Made by a program: the position numbers and the translations under genes
Part shown: piece by piece, positions 27,350 through 36,632 of the stretch
Position numbering within the stretch: the stretch's first letter is position 1
Layout: the number at the start of each line of letters is the position of its first letter
The notes under the pieces: model-generated
Told to the model about the DNA's origin: nothing
Seen by the model: the letters and a program-made list of their open reading frames with translations, nothing else
Databases searched by the model: none
NCBI RefSeq assembly: GCF_031457275.1
Contig: NZ_JAVDWH010000001.1
Span: forward strand, 806,001 to 870,000
Length of the DNA: 64,000 bases
Reading direction: 5' to 3'
From: Aeromicrobium panaciterrae
Lineage (GTDB): Bacteria; Actinomycetota; Actinomycetes; Propionibacteriales; Nocardioidaceae

Positions 27350-27460
27350 CCACTCATCAAGAGGGGTACAGGGACACGGCCCGACGACACCCCAGCAACC
27401 AGTTCAAGATGAACCAGGTGCTCAATCCGTCCCGGACTCGGATCCGGGAAAGATGACTGG
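27350..27460 (+). ncRNA. SAM-I (S-box) riboswitch upstream of thrC
   Basis: The S-box core is clear: ATCAAGAGGGG at the P1-P2 junction, GGGACACGGCCC in P2, CCCCAGCAACC closing P2, a P3 hairpin (GTTC/GAAC arms at 27402-27415), the AGGTGCTCAATCC P3-P4 junction, and a P4 hairpin TCCCGG/CCGGGA. Helix P1 pairs 27350-27358 with 27452-27460 in 8 of 9 positions. The 3' strand of P1 takes up the first two bases of the GGAGG Shine-Dalgarno sequence (27459-27463) of thrC, so SAM binding should hide the ribosome site (translational control). No terminator hairpin is present. Confidence 0.9.
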
Positions 27461-27469
27461 AGGACGAGA

Positions 27470-28732
27470 ATGAGCATCACCGCAGAAGCGAAGACCATCC
27501 GCGACGGAGCCTTCGGCAATGCCGTCGAGTTGGTGTGCCGAGAGTGTGGCACCACCCGCGAGCTCGGACCGCACTACGCGTGTCACGAGTGTTTTGGCCC
27601 GCTGGAGATCAAGTACGACTTCCCGGCCATCACACGCGAGCAGATCGAAGCCGGCCCCGCCAACATCTGGCGCTACAAAGCTCTCCTCCCCGTCCCCGAC
27701 GACATCGAGTTGAGCCCCAACCTGGAGCCCGGCTACACGCGGCTCCTCAAGGCCAACAACCTCGCCGCTGAGCTCGGCCTCAAGAACCTTTGGGTCAAGG
27801 ACGACAGCACCAACCCGACCAACTCTTTCAAGGACCGTGTCGTTGCGTGCGCGTTGAGCGCCGCCCGCGAGTTCCACAGCAAGGTGTTCGCGTGCCCGTC
27901 GACCGGCAACCTCGCCAACGCCGTCGCCGCGGCCGGAGCCCGCGCTGGCATCCGGACGGTCGTGTTCATTCCCAGCAACCTCGAGACGCCCAAGGTCATC
28001 AACTCGGCCGTCTACACCGAGAACCTCGTCGCGGTTGACGGCAACTACGACGACGTCAACAAGCTCGCCAGCGAGATCGCCGGCGAAGAGGACGGTTGGG
28101 CGTTCGTCAACGTCAACGTCCGCCCGTTCTACGCCGAAGGCTCCAAGACCCTCGGCTACGAGATCGCCGAGCAGCTCGGCTGGCGCCTGCCGGACCAGAT
28201 CGTCATCCCCGTCGCCTCAGGCTCGCAGCTGACCAAGGTGCACAAGGCGTTCCAAGAGCTGATCAAGCTCGGACTCGTCGAGGACAAGCCCTACAAGGTG
28301 TTTGGCGCCCAGGCGACCGGATGCTCGCCGGTGTCCGAGGCGTTCCGCGAGGGCTGGGACGTCGTGCGTCCGCAGAAGCCCGACACGATCGCCAAGTCAC
28401 TCGCGATTGGCAACCCCGCTGACGGCATCTACGTACTCGACATCTGCCGCGAAACTGGTGGAGCTGTCGCTGACATCACGGATGACGAAGTACGCGACGC
28501 GATCGTCCTGCTGGCACGCACTGAGGGCATCTTCACCGAGACGGCCGGAGGCACCACGATCGGCGTGCTCAAGAAGCTCGTTGAGACAGGGGTGCTCGAC
28601 ACCGAGCTTGAGACCGTCGTCATCAACACCGGTCACGGACTCAAGACGCTCGACGCCGTCGCCGACCTTGTCCGACCTGCAGCCACCATCGCGCCTACGT
28701 ACGACGCCTTCGTCGCCGCGGGCATCGCTTAA
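27470..28732 (+). CDS. thrC: Threonine synthase
   Basis: The 420-aa PLP enzyme converts O-phosphohomoserine to threonine. It belongs to the longer class with an N-terminal zinc-ribbon-like part (CRECGTTRELGPHYACHECFGPLE, cysteines near residues 23-41), the PLP lysine in PTNSFKDRVVACALS (near 121), and the phosphate-binding loop VIPVASGSQLTKVHK. The ATG is preceded by GGAGG at 7 nt. Control by a SAM riboswitch makes sense at the threonine/methionine branch point. The order thrC, MoaD-like gene, cold-shock gene is conserved in Streptomyces and relatives. Confidence 0.96.
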   Translation: MSITAEAKTIRDGAFGNAVELVCRECGTTRELGPHYACHECFGPLEIKYDFPAITREQIEAGPANIWRYKALLPVPDDIELSPNLEPGYTRLLKANNLAAELGLKNLWVKDDSTNPTNSFKDRVVACALSAAREFHSKVFACPSTGNLANAVAAAGARAGIRTVVFIPSNLETPKVINSAVYTENLVAVDGNYDDVNKLASEIAGEEDGWAFVNVNVRPFYAEGSKTLGYEIAEQLGWRLPDQIVIPVASGSQLTKVHKAFQELIKLGLVEDKPYKVFGAQATGCSPVSEAFREGWDVVRPQKPDTIAKSLAIGNPADGIYVLDICRETGGAVADITDDEVRDAIVLLARTEGIFTETAGGTTIGVLKKLVETGVLDTELETVVINTGHGLKTLDAVADLVRPAATIAPTYDAFVAAGIA

Positions 28733-28750
28733 GACCATCAAGGAGCACCA

Positions 28751-29029
28751 GTGAGCATCAACGTACGAATCCCGACGATCCTCCGCAGCTACACCGGCGA
28801 CCAGTCACAGGTCACCGCTGAGGGCGCAACGCTGACCGAGGTCATCGACTCGCTGGAGACCAGCTTCCCCGGGATCAAGGCGCGTGTGGTCGACGAGGAC
28901 GGCAAGCTTCGCCGCTTCGTCAACATCTACGTAGCCGAGGAAGACGTGCGCTTCGCTGACGGACTCGCCACGAAGACGCCCGACGGCGCGCAAGTTTCCA
29001 TAATCCCCGCCGTGGCCGGAGGCGCCTGA
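28751..29029 (+). CDS. cysO: CysO/MoaD-type ubiquitin-like sulfur carrier protein
   Basis: The 92-aa beta-grasp protein closely follows mycobacterial CysO: IRIPTILRSYTGDQ-type N terminus, LRRFVNIYVAEEDVRF in the middle and SIIPAVAGG near the end. CysO carries sulfur as a C-terminal thiocarboxylate for CysM-type cysteine synthesis. Here one extra residue (Ala) follows the Gly-Gly, so a JAMM-type protease such as Mec would have to trim it before activation. It is 18 nt downstream of thrC and shares its transcript, and so probably the riboswitch. Neither mec nor cysM is in the window. Confidence 0.88.
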   Translation: MSINVRIPTILRSYTGDQSQVTAEGATLTEVIDSLETSFPGIKARVVDEDGKLRRFVNIYVAEEDVRFADGLATKTPDGAQVSIIPAVAGGA

Positions 29030-29099
29030 GCCGTATAGGCTCTGCGCATGACGAGGCCTCGGCAGATGGGCCTCCGAAGCATCAGGTGGGAGTGGCGGC

Positions 29100-29300
29100 A
29101 TGGTGCAGGGCACCGTCAAATGGTTCAACGCTGACAAGGGTTACGGCTTCATCGAGGTCGAGGGCCAGGACGACGTGTTCGTCCACTGGTCCAAGATCGC
29201 ATCCGACGGCTACAAGACTCTCGAAGACGGCCAGAAGGTCGAGTTCGAGATTGTCGATGGGCCCAAGGGTCGAGAGGCCCACGAAGTTCTCGGACAGTAA
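29100..29300 (+). CDS. Cold-shock protein (CspA family)
   Basis: The 66-aa OB-fold protein has both RNA-binding motifs, [10 protein letters not shown] (RNP1) and DVFVHWSKI (RNP2), and starts [17 protein letters not shown]. It binds single-stranded RNA or DNA as an RNA chaperone. Start ATG at 29100 follows GGTGGGAG. It is the third gene of the thrC group and is closed by a strong terminator. Confidence 0.96.
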   Translation: MVQGTVKWFNADKGYGFIEVEGQDDVFVHWSKIASDGYKTLEDGQKVEFEIVDGPKGREAHEVLGQ

Positions 29301-29310
29301 CGTCCGCGCA

Positions 29311-29338
29311 AAAGCTCGGCCTGCGGGCCGGGCTTTTT
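29311..29338 (+). terminator. Rho-independent terminator after the cold-shock gene
   Basis: AAAGC-T-CGGCC (29311-29321) pairs with GGCCG-G-GCTTT (29326-29336) across a TGCG loop, and the stem runs into a T tract (TTTTT, 29334-29338). It separates the thrC group from the membrane module. Confidence 0.9.
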
Positions 29339-29363
29339 CGCGCTCAGACACGCTGACGTGACG

Positions 29364-29388
29364 TATGTGACACTTGCAATGTCACATA
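29364..29388. promoter_or_regulatory. Perfect inverted repeat upstream of the membrane module
   Basis: TATGTGAC (29364-29371) and GTCACATA (29381-29388) are perfect 8-bp arms with a 9-nt spacer. The repeat ends 21 nt before the ATG at 29410 and would cover the -35 region of a promoter with -10 box CATACT (29399-29404). It is a probable operator for the four-gene module; the regulator is unknown. Confidence 0.6.
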
Positions 29389-29409
29389 ACCTATGCGCAT
29401 ACTCTCGGT

Positions 29410-31227
29410 ATGTTTCCTCATGCTTCCGAGCCCATCACCGCTCCTGTAGGCGGCGCCGAGCTGGGTCAGGTCATCGGCCTGTCCATCGCTGCCGGCCTCG
29501 TCACGCTGGTCCTGCTGGCCATCGCCTGGGCGCACCGCACCCACCGCATTGACTGGTTCCAGAAGATCGGTGACCGCCTCGGGGTTCGCAACGGCGAGCC
29601 CGGCTGGTCGACCATCCCGACGGTGTTCGTCGGCAGCTCGCTGATCGTCGCCCTGCTCGGCTTCATGTGGGATGTCAGCCTCCACGCAGGACGCGGCCGC
29701 GACGCTGGACCCCTCGCCAACCCGGCGCACTACCTGATCCTGTACGGACTTTTCGCACTCTTCATCGCTGGCATGTCCGCCGTCGTGTTCCCGCGTGACG
29801 GTGAGAAGCCCGGCGTCGCCGCAGTCAAGATCACCCGCACCTGGTACGCCCCGGTCAGCGGCATCTTCATCGCCGCGTGCGGTCTGTACGCGCTCATCGG
29901 CTTCCCGCTCGATGACGTGTGGCACCGCCTCTTCGGCCAGGACGTGACCCTCTGGGGTCCGACGCACCTGATGCTGATCGGTGGCGCAGGTCTGTCGACC
30001 GCCGGCATCATCCTGCTGCACCGTGAGGCAGAAGTTGCCATGGCGCAGAAGGGCAATGCTCTTCCCACATGGCTGTCCACGATCCTGGTCTCTGTCGCGT
30101 TCGGCTCGCTGCTGATCGGTCTGTCGGTGTTCCAGGGCGAGTTCGACTTCGGCATCGCCCAGTTCCGCATGGTGTTCGCACCGCTGATGATCGTTGCCGC
30201 TGCCGGCATCCCGCTGGTCGCCGCTCGCCTGTACGTCGGCCCCGGCGCTGCAATCGCGGCAGCTGTGTTCTTCCTGCTGATGCGCGGCATCGTGTCGTTC
30301 GTCGTGACTGACGTGATGGGCGAGGCGCACCACGTGTTCCCGCTCTACCTCGGCAGCGCGGTCCTGATCGAGCTACTCGCCTTCACCAAGCTCAAGGAAA
30401 AGCCCTTGTGGTTCGGTGCTGTCGGCGGACTGTTGATCGGCACCGTCGGTCTCGTGATCGAGAAGCTCTGGAACGATCGCGTCTTCGCCTTCCCGTGGAC
30501 CCAGGACATGTGGGCCGAGGGACTGGCCATGGCGATACCGGTTGCCATTGCTTCGGGACTCTGTGGCGCGCTGTTCGCGCTCGGTCTCCAGGGCAAGCTG
30601 CCCACCAAGAAGGTCGCTCGAACGATCATCGTCGGCTCCGTGCTGGTCACGGGTCTCGCTGTAGCGAACGGCCTGAATGCCACCGTGCCCAAGAACGCAT
30701 CTGCTGACTTCACCCTCACCGAGGTGGGGACGCCTGAAAACCGTGAGGTGACTGCCCAGGTCACGATCGACCCGTCCACGCTGGTTGACAAGGATCCGAC
30801 GTGGGTCCAGATCACGGCATGGCAGGGCGGCGGCATCGTCACAGATCAGCTCCGTCGCACGGGTGACAACACCTGGGAATCGACCAAGCCTGTGCCAGTG
30901 GGTGGCAACTGGAAGACGCTGTTGCGCTTGCAGGACGGCAGGACGCTCGCAGCCGTACCGATCTTCCTGCCTGCCGATGCGCCGTTGAAGGCGAAGGAAC
31001 TTCCGGCTGAAGCCTCGTTCACCCGCGACTTCGTACCCGAGATCGACATCCTCCAGCGCGAGCGGAAGGGCGACACCTCGCCACTCGTGTGGGGTATCGC
31101 CAATGGAGTCGTGCTGTTCTGCAGCCTCGCCATCATCCTCGGCATCAGCATCGCGGTCTCGCGCGTCGCTCGAAAGATCGAGGAGCACGAGGCAGTGAAC
31201 GACCGTGCGCCTACGCTGACGTCATGA
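29410..31227 (+). CDS. Large polytopic membrane protein with an extracytoplasmic beta domain (function unknown)
   Basis: The 605-aa protein has about twelve hydrophobic helices in residues 15-420, an extracytoplasmic domain (about 428-545, beta-rich, resembling YtkA/FixH-type domains of copper and cytochrome-oxidase contexts), and a final helix (about 559-588). Conserved-looking histidines sit at helix edges: WDVSLHAGRGRD, NPAHYLILYG, DVWHRLFGQ, GPTHLMLIGG and GEAHHVFPLYLG, a pattern suited to metal or heme binding. The ATG at 29410 is 5-6 nt after a CATACT box; an upstream in-frame ATG at 29374 lies inside the operator. Its stop overlaps the next ATG. I do not recognise a characterised family. 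Confidence 0.8.
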   Translation: MFPHASEPITAPVGGAELGQVIGLSIAAGLVTLVLLAIAWAHRTHRIDWFQKIGDRLGVRNGEPGWSTIPTVFVGSSLIVALLGFMWDVSLHAGRGRDAGPLANPAHYLILYGLFALFIAGMSAVVFPRDGEKPGVAAVKITRTWYAPVSGIFIAACGLYALIGFPLDDVWHRLFGQDVTLWGPTHLMLIGGAGLSTAGIILLHREAEVAMAQKGNALPTWLSTILVSVAFGSLLIGLSVFQGEFDFGIAQFRMVFAPLMIVAAAGIPLVAARLYVGPGAAIAAAVFFLLMRGIVSFVVTDVMGEAHHVFPLYLGSAVLIELLAFTKLKEKPLWFGAVGGLLIGTVGLVIEKLWNDRVFAFPWTQDMWAEGLAMAIPVAIASGLCGALFALGLQGKLPTKKVARTIIVGSVLVTGLAVANGLNATVPKNASADFTLTEVGTPENREVTAQVTIDPSTLVDKDPTWVQITAWQGGGIVTDQLRRTGDNTWESTKPVPVGGNWKTLLRLQDGRTLAAVPIFLPADAPLKAKELPAEASFTRDFVPEIDILQRERKGDTSPLVWGIANGVVLFCSLAIILGISIAVSRVARKIEEHEAVNDRAPTLTS

Positions 31228-31409
31228 CTCCTGCCGGCGAGGTTCTGCTGGCCCACCACGTCGCGCTGCTGGCGATCCCCGCGATCATCCCAGCCGTCGT
31301 GGTGGTGGGAGTCGTGCTCTACATAGCCCGCAAGGACCGAGTGGACGAGCGTGAGGAGCGAGAGCTCATCGAGCGTGCCTTCGAGCCTGAACCTGAAGGA
31401 AATGAATGA
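31224..31409 (+). CDS. Small one-helix membrane protein
   Basis: The 61-aa protein has a short outer segment TPAGEVLLAHHVALL with two adjacent histidines, one membrane helix (AIPAIIPAVVVVGVVLYIA) and a charged cytosolic tail rich in Arg and Glu. ATG at 31224 overlaps the preceding stop (ATGA) and its own stop overlaps the following ATG at 31406, so it is locked into the operon. The size and position suggest a small subunit of a membrane complex. Confidence 0.75.
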   Translation: MTPAGEVLLAHHVALLAIPAIIPAVVVVGVVLYIARKDRVDEREERELIERAFEPEPEGNE

Positions 31410-31801
31410 AGCCAGCTGCTGCTGCCTTGTTACTGGCCCTGACCCTTGCCGGTTGCGGAAGTACGAGTGAGCCCTCGAGTGAAGCCACTGCGACAACGGA
31501 GCCCACGCCAAGCGCGACCACTGAGGCGCCGAAGGGTGTCACGGTTGAGATCGAGATCGCCAATGGTGAGGTTTTACCTCTCGACGAAAAGGTTGACGTG
31601 AAGGTTGGCGAGCCGATCACCCTGCACGTCGTCAGCGATGCCGTGGAAGAGATTCACGTTCATTCCGATCCTGAGCACGAGTACGAGGTTGCGGCTGGTG
31701 ACGACAAGACGTTCACCTTCACGATCGAGACGCCGGGCCAGGTCGCTGTCGAGGCGCACCATCTCGACGTGACCGTCGTGGAGCTCGTCGCACGCCCGTG
31801 A
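31406..31801 (+). CDS. Cupredoxin-like lipoprotein, histidine-rich
   Basis: The 131-aa protein has a lipoprotein signal with lipobox LAGC, a Ser/Thr/Pro/Glu linker (residues 22-42), and a beta-sandwich domain of cupredoxin type (44-128). The usual cupredoxin cysteine is missing: the only Cys is the lipidated one. Histidines cluster in EEIHVHSDPEHEYEV and VEAHHLDV, which could bind copper or another metal. ATGA overlaps link it to the genes on both sides. It probably works at the outer face with the two polytopic proteins. Confidence 0.8.
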   Translation: MKPAAAALLLALTLAGCGSTSEPSSEATATTEPTPSATTEAPKGVTVEIEIANGEVLPLDEKVDVKVGEPITLHVVSDAVEEIHVHSDPEHEYEVAAGDDKTFTFTIETPGQVAVEAHHLDVTVVELVARP

Positions 31802-33060
31802 CTCTCGGTTCCGAGCTGGCGCAGCACGGCATTGGTGGCGGTGCCACCGATCTTCCGATCCCGCTGATGTTCGCAATGGTCGGCGCCTCGTGGGCGCTCG
31901 TACTGTCGTTCGCGTTGCTGGTCGTCGAGTGGAAGCAGCCGCGGTTCACCAAGCCTGACGTCGATCCGGAGGCTGCGGAGCCTCCCGTGCGCCGTCCATG
32001 GCTAGCCGTCGTTGGACTCGTGCTGACCGCGTGGTTCCTGCTCGCCTTGTTCGGCGGGCCGTCGAACGAGACCAACGCTTCTCTGGGCTGGCTGTACATC
32101 CTGACCTGGGTGGGCCTGGTGCCGTTGGCGCTGCTGTTTGGCCATGTCTGGCGAGACCTCTCGCCGTGGCGCACGATCCAGTCGTGGCTTGGCGATGGGC
32201 GTCGTACCTACCCGGCGAAGCTCGGCTATTGGCCGGCAGCCGCTGGACTGATGGCTTTCGCGTGGCTCGAGCTCGCTTCGCCAGATCCGGCCGATGTCAC
32301 CTCGGTACGGCTGTGGGTCGCGATCTACATCGGGGCGATGTTGATCGGCGGATGGCTGTTCGGCCCAACGTGGTTCGATCGCGCCGATCCGTTCGATGTC
32401 TACAGCGCGGTCGTTTCCAAGCTGTCGCCGTTCGTACGTCATGGTCGCTTCGCACTGCACAATCCACTGCGCACGCTCCCGACGGTTCCCGTCGCACCTG
32501 GGCTGGTCGCAGTTCTCGGAACGCTGCTGGGATCGACCGCGTACGACAGCTTCTCTTCGTCGACGTTCTGGCAGAAGAAGGCGCCAAGTGTTCTGGAGCA
32601 ATCCGCAACGCTCATCGGCTTCTGTGCCTTGGTCGGCATCCTCTTCACTCTTGCGACTCGCGCGAGCGGCGGTCTGACCCCCGAGCGTCGACGCGCACTG
32701 CCAGGGCTGCTCGCCCACACGCTGGTGCCGATCGTCGTCGGTTACATCGTCGCCCACTACGCGACGTACCTTCTCGAGAAGGGACAGTCCGCGTTCATCG
32801 CGATGCTGGATCCCCTTGGCCGCGGTTGGCAGCCTCTCGGCGACCCCGCGACGGCGTACTTCCTGTCAGAGCACGTCGACACGTTGGCGTTCCTCAAGGT
32901 GGCGGCGGTGGTGACGGGCCATGTGATCGCAGTGATCGCGGCGCACGATCGCGCGCTCGCGCTGCTTCCCAAAGCGCATCGCCTGTCCGGACAGCTCGCG
33001 TTGCTCGTGCTCATGGTCGCGTACACGTTCACCGGTCTGTTCCTGCTGTTCTCTGCTTGA
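31798..33060 (+). CDS. Polytopic membrane protein of the same module (function unknown)
   Basis: The 420-aa protein has about ten to twelve hydrophobic helices, starting after an outer N terminus that contains a His (ELAQHGIGGG). Notable segments are LALLFGHVWRDLSPWRTIQ, GPTWFDRADPFDVYSAVVSKLSP and the C-terminal VTGHVIAVIAAHDRALALLP. Homologous actinobacterial membrane proteins carry, as far as I recall, the database label fenitrothion hydrolase, which says little about the natural role. Start ATG? The codon at 31798 is GTG, overlapping the lipoprotein stop (GTGA). With its three upstream partners it forms a coupled unit. Confidence 0.78.
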   Translation: MTLGSELAQHGIGGGATDLPIPLMFAMVGASWALVLSFALLVVEWKQPRFTKPDVDPEAAEPPVRRPWLAVVGLVLTAWFLLALFGGPSNETNASLGWLYILTWVGLVPLALLFGHVWRDLSPWRTIQSWLGDGRRTYPAKLGYWPAAAGLMAFAWLELASPDPADVTSVRLWVAIYIGAMLIGGWLFGPTWFDRADPFDVYSAVVSKLSPFVRHGRFALHNPLRTLPTVPVAPGLVAVLGTLLGSTAYDSFSSSTFWQKKAPSVLEQSATLIGFCALVGILFTLATRASGGLTPERRRALPGLLAHTLVPIVVGYIVAHYATYLLEKGQSAFIAMLDPLGRGWQPLGDPATAYFLSEHVDTLAFLKVAAVVTGHVIAVIAAHDRALALLPKAHRLSGQLALLVLMVAYTFTGLFLLFSA

Positions 33061-33086
33061 AGCCACACCTGATTGCGCGACGTTGA

Positions 33087-34863
<1,777 letters not shown>

Positions 34864-34883
34864 GAACTCAGCAACACAACGAG

Positions 34884-34910
34884 GGCCCCGGACCGAAAGG
34901 TTCGGGGCTT
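34884..34910 (+). terminator. Terminator after groEL
   Basis: GCCCCGGACC (34885-34894) pairs with GGTTCGGGGC (34899-34908) with one G-T pair and a GAAA loop, followed by TTTCGTCGTT. It lies 21 nt after the groEL stop. Confidence 0.85.
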
Positions 34911-34949
34911 TCGTCGTTCGCGGACCCCGCCGTCTGCGATGATGCGGCG

Positions 34950-35675
34950 GTGGAATTGACCCGCGGCGAGGAGATGACCGCCGAACACCGCAAACGCCTG
35001 CACGTCGCGGGTGTCGACGCGGACGCGCTCAGTGCTGCGACGTGGCGACGGGTTATGGACCCTTTCCCCGACTGGTGGCACGAGGACGGCAACGCGCTCT
35101 ACTTCGCGGAGGGAGCCAACCTCGCCGACGAGATCATCGAGACACTCACGATGATCCCTGTGCGCAACGTCTTGATCGCCATTGGCTCAGAAATGCACCT
35201 GTTCAGATCCCTCTTGATCGGAGGAGACGATGCCATCGTCTTCATCGATCAGAACGTGAAGCTGACGGCGGGAGAGATGTATTGCGGCGCCGAATCAACC
35301 GTGGTGCTTCACGGACCCGTCACGGCGACTCGTTGTGCCGTCATTGACGCGCGCAACGGTGGCAGCATCGTCGCCGGCCCAGACCAGTTGTGGGCGGCCA
35401 ATGTCTATGTCGCCACTGACGACATGCATCGCCTCGAGGACCGCACAACGGGAGAGCGCATCAATCCATTTGGGGCGCACATTCGCATCGGGAGTCACGT
35501 ATGGCTGGGTCGGGACGCGGTGGTCACCGGTCACTCCGACATTGGCGATGGCGTCGTGGTTGGTCAACTCAGCATGGTCCGCGGGCAGAAAATCGCCGAC
35601 TATGCAGCGGTGGCCGGTATTCCTGCCCGGGTCGTGCGAGAAAACGTGGGCTGGACCGAGGCAGACACGCCCTAA
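34950..35675 (+). CDS. Left-handed beta-helix (hexapeptide) acyltransferase-like protein
   Basis: The 241-aa protein has an N-terminal unique part (residues 1-60, [20 protein letters not shown]) and a C-terminal hexapeptide-repeat beta helix (about 65-230) ending with the acetyltransferase-type coil [32 protein letters not shown] and [11 protein letters not shown]. The catalytic-like His lies in [10 protein letters not shown]. This fits O-acetyltransferases of sugars or surface polymers, acting in the cytosol. GTG at 34950 is used; ATG at 34974 is a possible start. Its stop interlocks with that of the convergent kynA gene. Confidence 0.82.
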   Translation: MELTRGEEMTAEHRKRLHVAGVDADALSAATWRRVMDPFPDWWHEDGNALYFAEGANLADEIIETLTMIPVRNVLIAIGSEMHLFRSLLIGGDDAIVFIDQNVKLTAGEMYCGAESTVVLHGPVTATRCAVIDARNGGSIVAGPDQLWAANVYVATDDMHRLEDRTTGERINPFGAHIRIGSHVWLGRDAVVTGHSDIGDGVVVGQLSMVRGQKIADYAAVAGIPARVVRENVGWTEADTP

Positions 35676-36517
35676 GGGGCGCCGATGTGCGTTCGAACGT
35701 CGAGGAGCTCGGGGAAGAACGTGAGCTCGAGTGCCTTCTGGAGGAAGTTCACTCCGGATGAGCCGCCCGTTCCGCGCTTGAAGCCGATGATCCGCTCGAC
35801 GGTCTTGAGGTGGCGGAATCGCCACAGTTGGAAGCTGCCCTCGACGTCGACGAGCTCCTCGCTCATCTCGTAGGCATCCCAGTAGGTGTCGGGGGAGTCA
35901 TAGATCTTTCGAAGGACTTCGATCACGCCAGGGTCGGCGGTGTACGGCTGCGTCACGTCCCGCTCGAGCACGTGCTTCGGTACGGCATGGCCGCGTCGCG
36001 CGAGGAATCGCAGGAACTCGTCGTACAGGCTGGGTGCGTCGAGGTCCGCCTGCAGCGCTGAGCGCAGCGACTCATCGTGTTCGAAGACTTTGATCATCTG
36101 CGGGTTCTTGTTGCCGAGCAGGAACTCGACCGTGCGGTACTGCGGTGACTGGAAGCCAGACGCCTTGCCGAGCTTGTCGCGGAACTGCGCGTACTCAATC
36201 GGCGTCAGCGTCTCGAGCACTGCCCACTGCTCGAACATCTGTCGCTGGATCGCCTTCACTCGAGCGAGACGCTTGAGGGCCGGCGGCAGGTCGTCAGCCG
36301 CAATCAGTGCAATGGCGGATCGCAGCTCATGGATCAGTTGCTTGAGCCACAGCTCAGTGACCTGGTGCTGAATCACGAACAGCATCTCGTCGTGATGGTC
36401 GGACACCGGCTGCTGCGCCGAAAGCAGGGTCGGAAGTTGCAGGTAACTCGCGTACGTCATCTCGCCGCGCAGGTCGGTCGCGACCCCATCCTCGATCGGC
36501 CTGAAGGACTCACTCAT
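35672..36517 (-). CDS. kynA: Tryptophan 2,3-dioxygenase
   Basis: The 281-aa heme enzyme opens the kynurenine pathway. Typical motifs are [20 protein letters not shown], the active-site His in [20 protein letters not shown] (near residue 45), [19 protein letters not shown], and the heme-binding C-terminal part [20 protein letters not shown]. The ATG has TACCGT on the minus strand exactly 6 nt upstream, indicating a leaderless mRNA. No kynB or kynU is nearby, so the rest of the pathway must be elsewhere. Confidence 0.96.
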   Translation of the reverse strand: MSESFRPIEDGVATDLRGEMTYASYLQLPTLLSAQQPVSDHHDEMLFVIQHQVTELWLKQLIHELRSAIALIAADDLPPALKRLARVKAIQRQMFEQWAVLETLTPIEYAQFRDKLGKASGFQSPQYRTVEFLLGNKNPQMIKVFEHDESLRSALQADLDAPSLYDEFLRFLARRGHAVPKHVLERDVTQPYTADPGVIEVLRKIYDSPDTYWDAYEMSEELVDVEGSFQLWRFRHLKTVERIIGFKRGTGGSSGVNFLQKALELTFFPELLDVRTHIGAP

Positions 36518-36632
36518 TTCCCCACGGTATGCCGTGCTGCGTTCAACACGACGAATCGGGGGAATTCCCTACTACTGAGCGCCATACTGCATCCATAGCC
36601 TGTGGCTCAGGGGACCGACGACAGGAGTGGGG

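Noticed and set aside
29374..29409. Upstream ATG for the 605-aa membrane protein
   Set aside because: It falls inside the inverted repeat and promoter; the ATG at 29410 follows the -10 box.
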